From: a virus
Length of the DNA stretch: 33,498 nt
Direction: 5' to 3' (one strand)
IMG/VR virus record: IMGVR_UViG_3300031788_000069
Span: 1 to 33,498 of that record
Position 1 is the first letter of the stretch; each line of letters begins with the position of its first letter. The notes below the pieces were generated by a model. It was not told where the DNA came from and did not search any database. It saw nothing but the letters and a program-made list of their open reading frames with translations. The translations under genes were made by a program, and so were the position numbers. This document shows positions 1-6,490 of this stretch, piece by piece.

Positions 1-45
1 TCTCGACACCTCACATCCCAGGCCCTAAGGCCGGAGTAACGACCT

Positions 46-339
46 ATGGACACTCACCTCGTCACCGGAATCATCTGCACGGTCGTCGGATCCCTTATCG
101 GCTGGCTAGGAGGGGGCATTAAGCTCTACGGAGACGCGAGATCCGTCGCCACAGATCATGCAGCCAGACTTCTGGCGCTGGAGAAACTGACAGCCGATAA
201 CGTCATCAGTTCCCAGGGCACAAGGCTTACCGTACTTGAGGACAAGCTCTCGGACATCCGGCGCGAACTGGCCGACCTAAGGGACATGCCGAGAGACCTA
301 GCCGACATCAAAAGGATGCTTGAGGCTCACAACAAATGA
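46..339 (+). CDS. Small membrane-anchored coiled-coil protein
   Basis: This is a 97-residue protein. Residues about 5-25 form one hydrophobic, glycine-rich membrane segment. The rest is charged and heptad-like (LALEKL, VLEDKLSDIRRELADL), so a coiled coil outside the membrane is likely. A GGAG ribosome site lies about 10 bases before the ATG. The stop overlaps the next start as ATGA. Its place at the head of a run of tiny membrane genes fits a lysis accessory protein (holin or spanin-like), but no family is recognised and the lysis role is inference from context. Bases 1-45 probably hold the end of an upstream gene whose frame cannot be decided. Confidence 0.75.
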   Translation: MDTHLVTGIICTVVGSLIGWLGGGIKLYGDARSVATDHAARLLALEKLTADNVISSQGTRLTVLEDKLSDIRRELADLRDMPRDLADIKRMLEAHNK

Positions 340-470
340 GCCAGACCCAAAGGCCCCAGCCACCAAGCGACCCATACGGTTGCTTGCGGGATGCGGTCCT
401 GATAGGCGTAGTCATCATCTTCTGCGTCCTGGCGATCTTCACTTTTCTATCCAACATCAAGCCTTGTTAG
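336..470 (+). CDS. 44-residue single-span membrane protein
   Basis: This short gene starts at the ATG overlapping the previous stop (ATGA) and ends at a TAG at 468-470. It encodes a polar, proline-rich N-terminus (MSQTQRPQPPSDPYG), one strong membrane segment (residues about 20-39, rich in V, I, L and F) and a short tail ending in Cys. The tight overlap and the TAGGAG ribosome site for the next gene at its end support it as real. The function is unknown; holin-like or lysis accessory is possible from context only. Confidence 0.6.
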   Translation: MSQTQRPQPPSDPYGCLRDAVLIGVVIIFCVLAIFTFLSNIKPC

Positions 471-478
471 GAGCATTT

Positions 479-580
479 ATGCTAATCCCGCTCACGATCC
501 TTGCGCAGCTCTTCTTTGGGATGGCGGCAGCTTTCGCGCTTATCTGGGCTGCTGAAGGGCACGTCGGCAGGCGAAAATGA
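479..580 (+). CDS. 33-residue membrane peptide
   Basis: The ATG at 479 follows a TAGGAG ribosome site (468-473) at good spacing, so this start is preferred to the much longer upstream extension of the frame, which would overlap the preceding gene. The product is almost entirely one hydrophobic helix (MLIPLTILAQLFFGMAAAFA) with a short basic end (GRRK). Its stop overlaps the next start (ATGA). The function is unknown; it belongs to the membrane-protein micro-operon. Confidence 0.5.
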   Translation: MLIPLTILAQLFFGMAAAFALIWAAEGHVGRRK

Positions 581-750
581 ATCCTCGAAACTTGCACCCG
601 TTGGTATGGATCAGTCCTGCAGTCGGCGCTCTCATTTCAGCGCTAGGCCCATCCGTTTTGAATCGCATCCCGTGGACGGTCGCATCAGGGTTGCTTTTGG
701 TTCTCGTTATCGTTGCGGCCCTCTCGCCGAACGTTAAGAAACAATCATGA
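577..750 (+). CDS. 57-residue two-span membrane protein (holin-like candidate)
   Basis: This gene starts at the ATG overlapping the preceding stop and ends by overlapping the ATG of the next gene (ATGA at 747-750). It encodes two hydrophobic segments (residues about 10-28 and 33-50) joined by a short polar turn (NRIPW), with a basic C-terminus (NVKKQS). Size and topology match small class II holins, but there is no sequence signature, so the holin role is inference from shape and neighbours. Confidence 0.55.
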   Translation: MNPRNLHPLVWISPAVGALISALGPSVLNRIPWTVASGLLLVLVIVAALSPNVKKQS

Positions 751-1058
751 AACTTCAAATCGTTGAATCTGGAATCGTCAACAAGACGCTCGTGTTCCCG
801 CTTCCGGTCGAGAACGGCATCGCCACAGACGTTGAGAACGGCATCCTTGCGGCAGGCGTCGAATTAGACGCAAAGGTCCACGTGGCCAAGAACGGAAAGG
901 GTGGCTTTGACGTCACGTTGGCTCTGTCCGGGCCAGATGGCCTTTCGTATAGCTACGACGTCACGGAACCGGCCGCAGGCGGTGTGGAAGGGTTCTTGGA
1001 AGGAATCGCTATCGGCCAGGGCAAAGAGCTGGACGCCAAAGTCACGTTGATCGCCTAA
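747..1058 (+). CDS. Hypothetical soluble beta-rich phage protein
   Basis: The 103-residue protein has no membrane segment. Alternating hydrophobic and polar stretches (VHVAKNGKGGFDVTLALSG, LSYSYDVTEPA) suggest a beta-sandwich. It is last in the overlapping run 46-1058 and uses the ATGA start overlapping the previous gene. No family is recognised. A hairpin with a GCAA loop begins six bases after its stop. Confidence 0.7.
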   Translation: MKLQIVESGIVNKTLVFPLPVENGIATDVENGILAAGVELDAKVHVAKNGKGGFDVTLALSGPDGLSYSYDVTEPAAGGVEGFLEGIAIGQGKELDAKVTLIA

Positions 1059-1462
1059 CGAAGCTGGGAACGCAAGTTCCGCAGTACCCAGACGGTGGAC
1101 ATTACCTGTGCAATGAGGGGCGCGCCTGGGGTTGCACTTACCGTCCGGGAACCAATTTGGGAATCCTATGAGCGATACCATCAAGTTCCCCGAAGCGACG
1201 ACGCACGATCAAACCTATGCGATCTGAGCGGACAAGTTCTGCTTCTCCGTCGTCGTCGGCTAGTCTCGCCCAAGCCACGTCGCCCACTTTACACTATTGG
1301 GCCTGCTCGTGCCGTCCGAGCCGATAAGGTTTGTCCGGCCCTTCTCAAGGGCCATGCCTGCGCGGCTTTACAGTTTGGGACTCTAGCTCTTTTAGTCAGT
1401 GCCTTGAGTTCCATAGGGCGCTTCCTGGCCTCCCCGGGTCGTGCCCAACCCTTTTTTGAACC
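1059..1462 (+). other. Intergenic stretch without a convincing gene
   Basis: Frames here are broken. A 35-codon reading that ends with TGA at 1169-1171, overlapping an ATG at 1168, has protein-like composition (QYPDGGHYLCNEGRAWGCTY) but no ATG, GTG or TTG start. The ATG at 1168 opens only a 19-codon frame (MSDTIKFPEATTHDQTYAI) to 1227. Either could be a micro-gene or a decayed remnant. Bases 1230-1462 show no supported ORF, tRNA or promoter. Confidence 0.5.
1064..1084 (+). other. Hairpin with GNRA-type tetraloop
   Basis: CTGGGAAC pairs with GTTCCGCAG across a GCAA loop, with one bulged G, giving eight base pairs just after the stop at 1058. There is no T-run, so it is not a typical terminator. 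It could be an RNA stability or translation-control element. Confidence 0.45.
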
Positions 1463-2023
1463 ATGGAAAACGTACACGAGATACACGAAGAGAAGATTGC
1501 CGACGAGATCGATGTGAACCTCCCGGGGCACGATGAGAGGGTGACAACCCCGGTCTTCGAGCGCAGCCGCAAGCTGATGGTCGCGAGGACCGGCAACATT
1601 TGCCAGGTAACGGGCGAACCCCCGGCAGAAGGAGGCGCGATCCAATGGCATCACTTTATCGTCGAGCGATGCTTGGCGACGGCGGTGGATCCCCGGCGCC
1701 TCCATAAGTGGATCAAGCTCGTGCGCGGAATCTACACGGCTGCCGACGAGTGGTTTGAGTCGAGACTTGGCGCTGGCAAGACCTATGACGAGATCTGGAC
1801 AGACCCCTACGACTTCACCGACGACATGACGGTGAACGGCCTCGGGCTCACTCAGCGGGTCCACACCGGAAAAGGCGAAGGCATCCACTATCTGCCGGTC
1901 CCTCTCTGGCTTATGTGGGCTATCGGCAAGGTGGGGTTTGTTTTCGTGGGCAAGGACAAGGTCGTCGACGAGGCACTAACTGAGCCTCAGTCGCCAACGT
2001 CAGCGCTTAACAACTCGGATTGA
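1463..2023 (+). CDS. HNH-like protein of 186 residues
   Basis: The centre (residues about 47-70) carries CQVTGEPPAEGG followed by IQWHHFIVE, resembling the Cys-x-x-x-G ... HH core of HNH nucleases. The usual second Cys pair and the final His/Asn are not obvious, so catalytic activity is uncertain. The N-terminus is acidic and the C-terminal third has a hydrophobic stretch (LPVPLWLMWAIGKVGFVFVG). No good ribosome site precedes the ATG. In phages HNH proteins often sit near packaging genes, but this one lies beside the restriction-modification block. It could also be a zinc-binding structural protein. Confidence 0.6.
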   Translation: MENVHEIHEEKIADEIDVNLPGHDERVTTPVFERSRKLMVARTGNICQVTGEPPAEGGAIQWHHFIVERCLATAVDPRRLHKWIKLVRGIYTAADEWFESRLGAGKTYDEIWTDPYDFTDDMTVNGLGLTQRVHTGKGEGIHYLPVPLWLMWAIGKVGFVFVGKDKVVDEALTEPQSPTSALNNSD

Positions 2024-2060
2024 GTGGTTTTTGGCGCTCCGGTGGGCCTCCGCGCCACCT

Positions 2061-2315
2061 CTAAGGGGCTTTGCCGTTTCCAACACTAGGAAGCGGCATC
2101 ATCAGGCGATTTGGGGGACTTGAAGCCTCTGCTCTTGCCCGGTCTAGCCGCTTATTTCTTTGGCGGGTTTCTATTGCTGATTGAATTTCTAATTCGATAT
2201 CCCGGATCATGTTTCTTATGCCCTTTGCCAACCAGACAAAGAGAAAGAGAAGCACCCCAAGGGCCAAGAGCCCTGTGACCAACTCCACCGTTTTTGATAT
2301 TTCTTCATTGCTCAT
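2061..2315 (-). CDS. Small single-span membrane protein
   Basis: The 84-residue product has a short acidic N-terminus, one clear membrane helix (residues about 11-32, LVTGLLALGVLLFLFVWLAKGI), then a charged, helical and basic tail. The ribosome site is poor. It lies on the minus strand downstream of the restriction-modification genes and the inverted-repeat array, in AT-richer DNA. The function is unknown; small envelope proteins of this type in phage accessory regions are sometimes superinfection-exclusion factors, which is speculation here. Confidence 0.5.
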   Translation of the reverse strand: MSNEEISKTVELVTGLLALGVLLFLFVWLAKGIRNMIRDIELEIQSAIETRQRNKRLDRARAEASSPPNRLMMPLPSVGNGKAP

Positions 2316-2380
2316 TGAGTGGTCACTATCAAGAAAATTTCGGATTGCTGCCGTGGCGCTTTATTTTCCCCTGTAAGCCG

Positions 2381-2526
2381 CCTTCAAATGAAAGGGGTTC
2401 CGGCGTCGCACTTCCCTGCCCTTCGATGACCACGGCCTAGGCCTAGGGTTCATTTTCGTTTGAAGGTGGAACCCTAGGCCGTATCGACAACGAAATTCCT
2501 ACGTCTGATGGTCGATACGGCCTAGG
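2381..2526. repeat. Nested inverted-repeat array
   Basis: Three inverted repeats interlock. (1) 2381-2393 pairs with 2454-2466 (CCTTCAAATGAAA, 12 of 13). (2) 2440-2451 pairs perfectly with 2469-2480 (GGCCTAGGGTTC). (3) 2473-2488 pairs perfectly with 2511-2526 (CCTAGGCCGTATCGAC). The right arm of (2) and the left arm of (3) share 2473-2480, so those two hairpins exclude each other. CCTAGG recurs in every arm. It sits 15 bases past the stop of the nuclease gene. There is no T-run. Confidence 0.85.
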
Positions 2527-2540
2527 ATCCTCGCAGGCCA

Positions 2541-3578
2541 TTATTTCTTTTGATGGTTTGCCGCAACTATTTTGAATTCAATCAGCCACTTGAGCTTGCT
2601 TGTGTCGCCATCCACGTATGCCTTCACCGTTTCCGCAAGTTCAGCAACCCGGCCAATGGGAACGACATAATCGAAAACATTGGCCATGACCTTAAGGGTT
2701 TCGCCCGTCCACTCACCATCAACAATCAGAACCCCGAGCAAGTCCTGCGTCTTGCCCTTCCAGTTGATCGCCGAGAACATTTTATCTTTCGCGTAAAGCG
2801 AAGCATGCCGCGATGAAGATTTGCGAACCTCGATAAAGACTTTCGGCTTAACCGCATCTGGCAGGACAAAATCTGCCCGGAAGTTATAAACAACACCCTC
2901 AAGTGCGGTGTATTCGTTTTCTCTCAAAAACTTAACGCCTACGTCCTTCAAAGCGCTGTCAACGATGCTTTCAAACAGCACCCGCCCGATCAAATCCCTA
3001 ACAATGCCCTCCAGCGTGGATTCCACCCGCTGAAGGATTTCGCCTTTGTTGATTGCTCCCGGCTTCACTCTATCGCTTAAAAGTTTCGCCAACTTTGCAG
3101 CCGCAGGTTTAGAAATTGATACATCGGAAGCGCTACCAATTTCCTTTTTAAGGGCAGATTTACTGAAAACACCGGCGACGTGCTGAAAGATGGGAAGTGT
3201 GTAAGGGTTTGCGTGAATGTAATCCGCATCAAATTTTGTAAAACCATCGGTTGCGGTTTCCACGCTATCAAGAAACGTGATACTCGCCCCTCGAATGTCA
3301 CGATAGACACCAAAGGTAATTCCATCCTCCAAACTAAACGGGATGGCTTGGCGTCGCTTCCATTCTTCAACCGTTTCTAGGTCTGATGCAGTCCCGGCAA
3401 TGTCAGGGCTTACACCTAGTCCCGCAAGCAATATTGCGCGCGTGCGCGGCTCGGCAACATCGGCAGCGCTTATAATTGATAATCCAGAGGTAGCCTTTGC
3501 CAAGGCCAAATAGCTGTCGATGCATCTCCGGATTTCGGCATCCGCCAATTGATAAAGTGTTACCGCTTCGGCGCTCAA
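2541..3578 (-). CDS. Type II restriction endonuclease-like protein (PD-(D/E)XK-like)
   Basis: This 345-residue protein is probably the nuclease partner of the adjacent methyltransferase. Residues 233-253 look like a PD-(D/E)XK core: FRADFVLPD with Asp236, then hydrophobic strand KVFIEVRK with Glu250. The residue two after Glu250 is Arg252, not the usual Lys; Lys253 follows. Glu186 in the preceding helix could be the accessory acid. The frame starts with TTG at 3578, whose TTGA overlaps the methyltransferase stop, so expression is probably coupled and lower than the methylase, which would protect the host. The recognition sequence cannot be inferred. Confidence 0.72.
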   Translation of the reverse strand: MSAEAVTLYQLADAEIRRCIDSYLALAKATSGLSIISAADVAEPRTRAILLAGLGVSPDIAGTASDLETVEEWKRRQAIPFSLEDGITFGVYRDIRGASITFLDSVETATDGFTKFDADYIHANPYTLPIFQHVAGVFSKSALKKEIGSASDVSISKPAAAKLAKLLSDRVKPGAINKGEILQRVESTLEGIVRDLIGRVLFESIVDSALKDVGVKFLRENEYTALEGVVYNFRADFVLPDAVKPKVFIEVRKSSSRHASLYAKDKMFSAINWKGKTQDLLGVLIVDGEWTGETLKVMANVFDYVVPIGRVAELAETVKAYVDGDTSKLKWLIEFKIVAANHQKK

Positions 3579-4918
3579 AATGTGCCCCTAATCAATTTCG
3601 GCTTTTGTGCCCTGACAAGATACTCTCCAAGCCCAATCGGGGAACCATCTCGTTTATCGAGTAACCAACGATGGCCACGTTTGCGTACCAGCGTACAAGA
3701 GCAGTCAACATAGCCCAGACTTTCCAGTAGCTCTGCAAGCACTTGCGGAGCGCTAATATGGATACCGTAAAGCGCCGCGTCTGAAATCATTATGTGTGTG
3801 GTGCCCCCTGGTGCAAGGCATCGGTATGCCTCTTTGAAAATATCGGAGAGTTTCGAAAAGTACGGATACACCAGGAAATCATATTCTTTCTTTCCTGCGC
3901 GGGTTATTCTCTCATCTGCCAAAGACTTCACAACGGCGTCCAATTCTGCATGCACCCGCACAGGCAGGTTGCCGCGATACATCATTTGCTTTGGTTTATG
4001 GCCCTTAAGGGCTGTAGTCGTATTAACGAGAAGCTTTGATCTAACCTTATCCGTGATGTCTCCCCAAGATGATGCCATTTCCCAGAAATACAAAAGCATC
4101 CTTGTCATCTCTGCGAAGTCAAAATTATTCAAATATGGTGGCGAGGTAACGACGATGCCAACACTATCGTTAGCGACATCTTTCATGCTTGCCGCATCGC
4201 CTTCGTAAATGGTGCCTAACGACCGATACTGCAAAACACCTTTCATCGTAAGGTCGGTACATATCACATCAAAGACACTCTCTAATGCTTGCCAAGGAGT
4301 GATGAAGGACTTGCGGCTGCTTGGGGCTTTATAGATGCCATCGGTTTGAGAGTGGCAGCACTTCTCCGCCATGCTTGAGAGAATTAAAAACGCAAGATCA
4401 TCATCTTCCATGTTGGCCCTCTTAAGGGCAGCGCGCGCGCCTAGCAGACATTCTAATGACGATAGCGGGAATAACTTCTCAAGGAAAACACGCGGTGACA
4501 ATGCTAGTGAAGTCGTTGAGACGGGGCAAGAAAGCCCTGATGTTATTACATCAAAAATCCGCTTCGCCAGACTTGGCGTTGAAAGATTAGGTAGCTTTGC
4601 CCGCGCAATGCGAGCTAGCACCGGATGCGCTTCATAACCGATTGCCCGAAACCCTTTATGGCATGCCGCTACTGGTGCTGTTGCACACCCGGCAAACGGA
4701 TCAAGAAGTATGGATGATGGTGCTACACGCTCTTGCTCAAGGCATTGCGTTACAAATTCTGGTGAGAAGCCCGCGATGAAATTGAACCAGCGGTGGACGG
4801 CATGGCGGTACGTCGTGGTGTTTGTCGGTAGCCGTTCCGGCGTGATTGCCGAGGAAGCATTTGGTTCCTCGCAATCCTCCCAGAGGGCAAGCTGACTGTT
4901 AGACTGGCGCACTATCAA
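3575..4918 (-). CDS. DNA methyltransferase (m4C/m6A type, SPPY motif)
   Basis: The 447-residue enzyme should methylate the exocyclic amino group of cytosine N4 or adenine N6 using SAM. Motif I is DPFAGCAT (residues 73-80) followed by the acidic GYE (94-96). A GDA element (240-242) precedes the catalytic motif IV TSPPYLNNFD (258-267). An N-terminal motif X-like segment is HRWFNFIAGFSPEF. The order X-I-III-IV differs from the permuted order seen in many SPPY cytosine-N4 enzymes. The start is TTG at 4918, after GGTAGG; a GTG two codons later is an alternative. It is the first gene of the two-gene restriction-modification unit. Confidence 0.88.
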   Translation of the reverse strand: MIVRQSNSQLALWEDCEEPNASSAITPERLPTNTTTYRHAVHRWFNFIAGFSPEFVTQCLEQERVAPSSILLDPFAGCATAPVAACHKGFRAIGYEAHPVLARIARAKLPNLSTPSLAKRIFDVITSGLSCPVSTTSLALSPRVFLEKLFPLSSLECLLGARAALKRANMEDDDLAFLILSSMAEKCCHSQTDGIYKAPSSRKSFITPWQALESVFDVICTDLTMKGVLQYRSLGTIYEGDAASMKDVANDSVGIVVTSPPYLNNFDFAEMTRMLLYFWEMASSWGDITDKVRSKLLVNTTTALKGHKPKQMMYRGNLPVRVHAELDAVVKSLADERITRAGKKEYDFLVYPYFSKLSDIFKEAYRCLAPGGTTHIMISDAALYGIHISAPQVLAELLESLGYVDCSCTLVRKRGHRWLLDKRDGSPIGLGEYLVRAQKPKLIRGTF

Positions 4919-4974
4919 ACCAACCTACCAGACGGATGGCTGCATGCATAGGGAGCGAATACTTATCCACCACT

Positions 4975-5289
4975 TCACACCACGACCAGGCGCACGACAA
5001 CGCCGCTCGACCAGGTATCCACTTCGCACCGTGGCGGCATCAGCAAGGCGTCTTGCGCCAGCTCATCCGGATCGATGGATTTTCCAGTAGTGCTTCCGTC
5101 AACCGTCTCAATTATCGTAAGGGGCAAGGATGCCCCATATTCAAGCTCCTCCTTCTCGATCTTGGCGCGGGCCCTCTTGCGTGTGGAGTAGGTACCCAGG
5201 ACTAGCCCGGTAAGGCGGTGCTGGACTTTATAGCGTAGTCTCATTGGATTCCCATAGTTGTTAAGGCCAATTAAAGCGGTTTCTTGCAT
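4975..5289 (-). CDS. Hypothetical basic protein, probable leaderless start
   Basis: The 104-residue protein begins at the ATG at 5289. The N-terminal half is basic (MRLRYKVQHRLTG, STRKRARAKIEKEELEYG), a pattern I have seen in small phage and mobile-element proteins of unknown role; the C-terminal half is acidic then valine-rich. A TATAAT lies exactly six bases before the ATG with no ribosome site, so the transcript would start at or next to the ATG. The TTG at 5304 lies inside this -10 hexamer and is an unlikely start. It is the first minus-strand gene before the methyltransferase and could share its transcript. Confidence 0.7.
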   Translation of the reverse strand: MQETALIGLNNYGNPMRLRYKVQHRLTGLVLGTYSTRKRARAKIEKEELEYGASLPLTIIETVDGSTTGKSIDPDELAQDALLMPPRCEVDTWSSGVVVRLVVV

Positions 5290-5325
5290 GACTTGATTAT
5301 ACAATTGGTATTCAAGATATGCAAG
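5289..5325 (-). promoter_or_regulatory. Promoter/operator copy A
   Basis: On the minus strand TTGCAT (5319-5324), a 17-base spacer and a perfect TATAAT (5296-5301) precede the ATG at 5289 by six bases. The 37-base block recurs at 5830-5866 with four mismatches. An imperfect inverted repeat (CTTGATTA ... TATTCAAG) overlaps the promoter and may be a repressor site. Confidence 0.75.
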
Positions 5326-5334
5326 AGGATAAAC

Positions 5335-5362
5335 AAAAAAGTCGCCACCTTTTTGGGGCGAC
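5335..5362 (-). terminator. Rho-independent terminator
   Basis: Read on the minus strand, GTCGCCCC pairs with GGTGGCGAC (one unpaired base) around AAAAA, and is followed by TTTTTT (5335-5340). It lies downstream of the gene at 5383-5613 and just before promoter copy A, so it insulates the two units. Confidence 0.85.
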
Positions 5363-5382
5363 GACTCAATGGCCCTGGAGCC

Positions 5383-5613
5383 TCAGTCCTCGTGCGTGGC
5401 CTCGCACAGGTCGATCGCTTTCTTCTCACGCATGAACGCGAGGTGGGCCCTGAGGGCATCGTACTCCTCGGGCGTTACCTGAAAGCTGCGGGTTGTGCGG
5501 GCGACGCCACTAGGGTCCAGCGGCTTTCGGCCGGCGCCGGCCCTCGGCCCCCCGTGCGGTGGTTTGCGTCGTCGTCTCTTTGCCGGGGCTTCCACCGGAA
5601 GTTCGTTAGGCAT
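5383..5613 (-). CDS. Small basic protein with GGPRAGAGRKP motif
   Basis: The 76-residue protein has a highly basic N-terminus (AKRRRRKPPHGG) and the RAGAGRKPLDP motif found at the front of many small phage proteins thought to bind DNA, followed by a CopG-like pattern (TTRSFQVTPEEYDALRAHLAFMREKKA), which could be a ribbon-helix-helix domain. This is inference from the pattern. TAATAT lies exactly six bases before the ATG (5620-5625) and no ribosome site is seen, so it may be leaderless. It ends about 20 bases before a strong terminator. Confidence 0.75.
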   Translation of the reverse strand: MPNELPVEAPAKRRRRKPPHGGPRAGAGRKPLDPSGVARTTRSFQVTPEEYDALRAHLAFMREKKAIDLCEATHED

Positions 5614-5684
5614 GGGTGGATATTACCCCACTGGAATTCAAGGGATGCGGGAATCGCCAGGATAATTCGGCTGTAAGCTGGGCA

Positions 5685-5804
5685 TTACCAGGACCCCTTA
5701 GCGGCGCGTGCGGCCTTGCGGCTTAGGGTCACGGCTTTGGATTTCTGACGTCGAATAAAGGCCTTCTTAGGGGCGGCGGCTGATGTTTCGTTGGTTGCGT
5801 TCAT
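5685..5804 (-). CDS. 39-residue lysine/arginine-rich peptide
   Basis: The ATG at 5804 follows a good ribosome site (GAGAGG, eight-base spacer) and lies about 25 bases after the expected start point of promoter copy B. The product MNATNETSAAAPKKAFIRRQ... is alanine-rich at the front and strongly basic (net positive throughout the second half), ending KGSW. It is too short for a family call. A basic DNA- or RNA-binding peptide is plausible. Promoter, ribosome site and ORF line up, which supports a real gene. Confidence 0.65.
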   Translation of the reverse strand: MNATNETSAAAPKKAFIRRQKSKAVTLSRKAARAAKGSW

Positions 5805-5829
5805 TTGCTTGACCTCTCTTGTTTCTAAC

Positions 5830-5866
5830 TGACTTGATTATCCCATTGTTAATCAAGATATGCAAG
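5830..5866. promoter_or_regulatory. Promoter/operator copy B, in a divergent gap
   Basis: On the minus strand TTGCAT (5860-5865), a 17-base spacer and GATAAT (5837-5842) face the gene at 5685-5804. A perfect inverted repeat, CTTGATTA (5833-5840) and TAATCAAG (5850-5857) with a nine-base spacer, overlaps the promoter. The plus-strand gene at 5888 begins 22 bases away, so one repressor could control both directions. It matches copy A at 33 of 37 bases. Confidence 0.75.
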
Positions 5867-5887
5867 TAATCTTTGAGCAATTTCACA

Positions 5888-6490
5888 ATGTCAGGCAAAA
5901 ATACCAGTCCCAAGGCCGATTTCAGGAAACAGGAATACGAGCTTGCATCGATAGGTGCAATCAGGCCCCACCCCCGGAATCCTAGGCAGGGCGACGTTGG
6001 GGCCATTCACACCTCCATCGAGCAAAATGGCTTTTTTGGCGCGTGCGTCGCCCAGAAGTCGACCGGATACATCCTCGCCGGAAACCACAGGTACAAGGCG
6101 GCGATTGAGGCGGGTCAACAGGAGGTCCCGGTCCTTTGGCTGGACTGCGACGACGAGCGGGCGCTCAAGGTCCTACTGTCCGATAACAAGACCGCTGACG
6201 AGGCGAGCTATGACCGGAACGAGCTTGCGGACGGCCCTGGGCTTGAGGGTAGCGGTTTCGACGGCGACGAGCTGGACGAGATGATCGCGGAGGCGGCCAG
6301 GGGCGCAACCGAGCCATCCCGGATAGCGCACAACGGCTCCAACTCGGCTCCTCTTGCCTCGCTCAAGTGGCCAGGAGGCGAGTGTAGCGTCTCGCACGAC
6401 GAAGCGCGTGCTCTCACTCAAGCATTCCAGTACTATCGCGAGGAGGTCGGCGTCGGTTTTGGGTTCGTAAACCGACTGCTGGATCGCTGA
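5888..6490 (+). CDS. ParB-like domain protein
   Basis: The 200-residue protein has a ParB/sulfiredoxin-fold domain in residues about 15-105: HPRNPR (28-33), a box II-like GNHRYKAA (65-72) and the following PVLWLDCDDERALKVLLSDN, as in ParB-like domains attached to phage DNA-modification enzymes. The tail (about 155-200, LKWPGGECSVSHDE ... GFGFVNRLL) resembles a small C-terminal domain seen in such proteins. ATG 5888 is preferred to the TTG at 5873. There is no clear ribosome site. The stop abuts the next gene. It is probably not a partition protein, since no ParA or parS is seen; a role in DNA recognition or modification is inferred from its partner. Confidence 0.82.
   Translation: MSGKNTSPKADFRKQEYELASIGAIRPHPRNPRQGDVGAIHTSIEQNGFFGACVAQKSTGYILAGNHRYKAAIEAGQQEVPVLWLDCDDERALKVLLSDNKTADEASYDRNELADGPGLEGSGFDGDELDEMIAEAARGATEPSRIAHNGSNSAPLASLKWPGGECSVSHDEARALTQAFQYYREEVGVGFGFVNRLLDR

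Noticed and set aside
320-478. Upstream extension of the 33-residue membrane gene
   Set aside because: It would overlap the well-linked gene 336-470, and the ATG at 479 has its own ribosome site.
1240-1462. Possible tRNA or small RNA
   Set aside because: No cloverleaf, T-arm or anticodon arm could be drawn on either strand.
1095-1517. Open frame of 140 codons
   Set aside because: The start lacks a ribosome site, the frame overlaps the HNH-like gene start in another frame, and the composition (Arg, Ser, Cys-rich) looks like a shadow.
1289-1888. Long minus-strand frame of 199 codons
   Set aside because: It lies antisense to the HNH-like gene and shows no domain or ribosome site.
2024-2060. 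Terminator between convergent genes (GGCGC ... GCGCC)
   Set aside because: The stem is five pairs with a long loop and no T-run in either direction.
5290-5304. TTG start five codons upstream of ATG 5289
   Set aside because: It overlaps the perfect TATAAT promoter element of the same gene.
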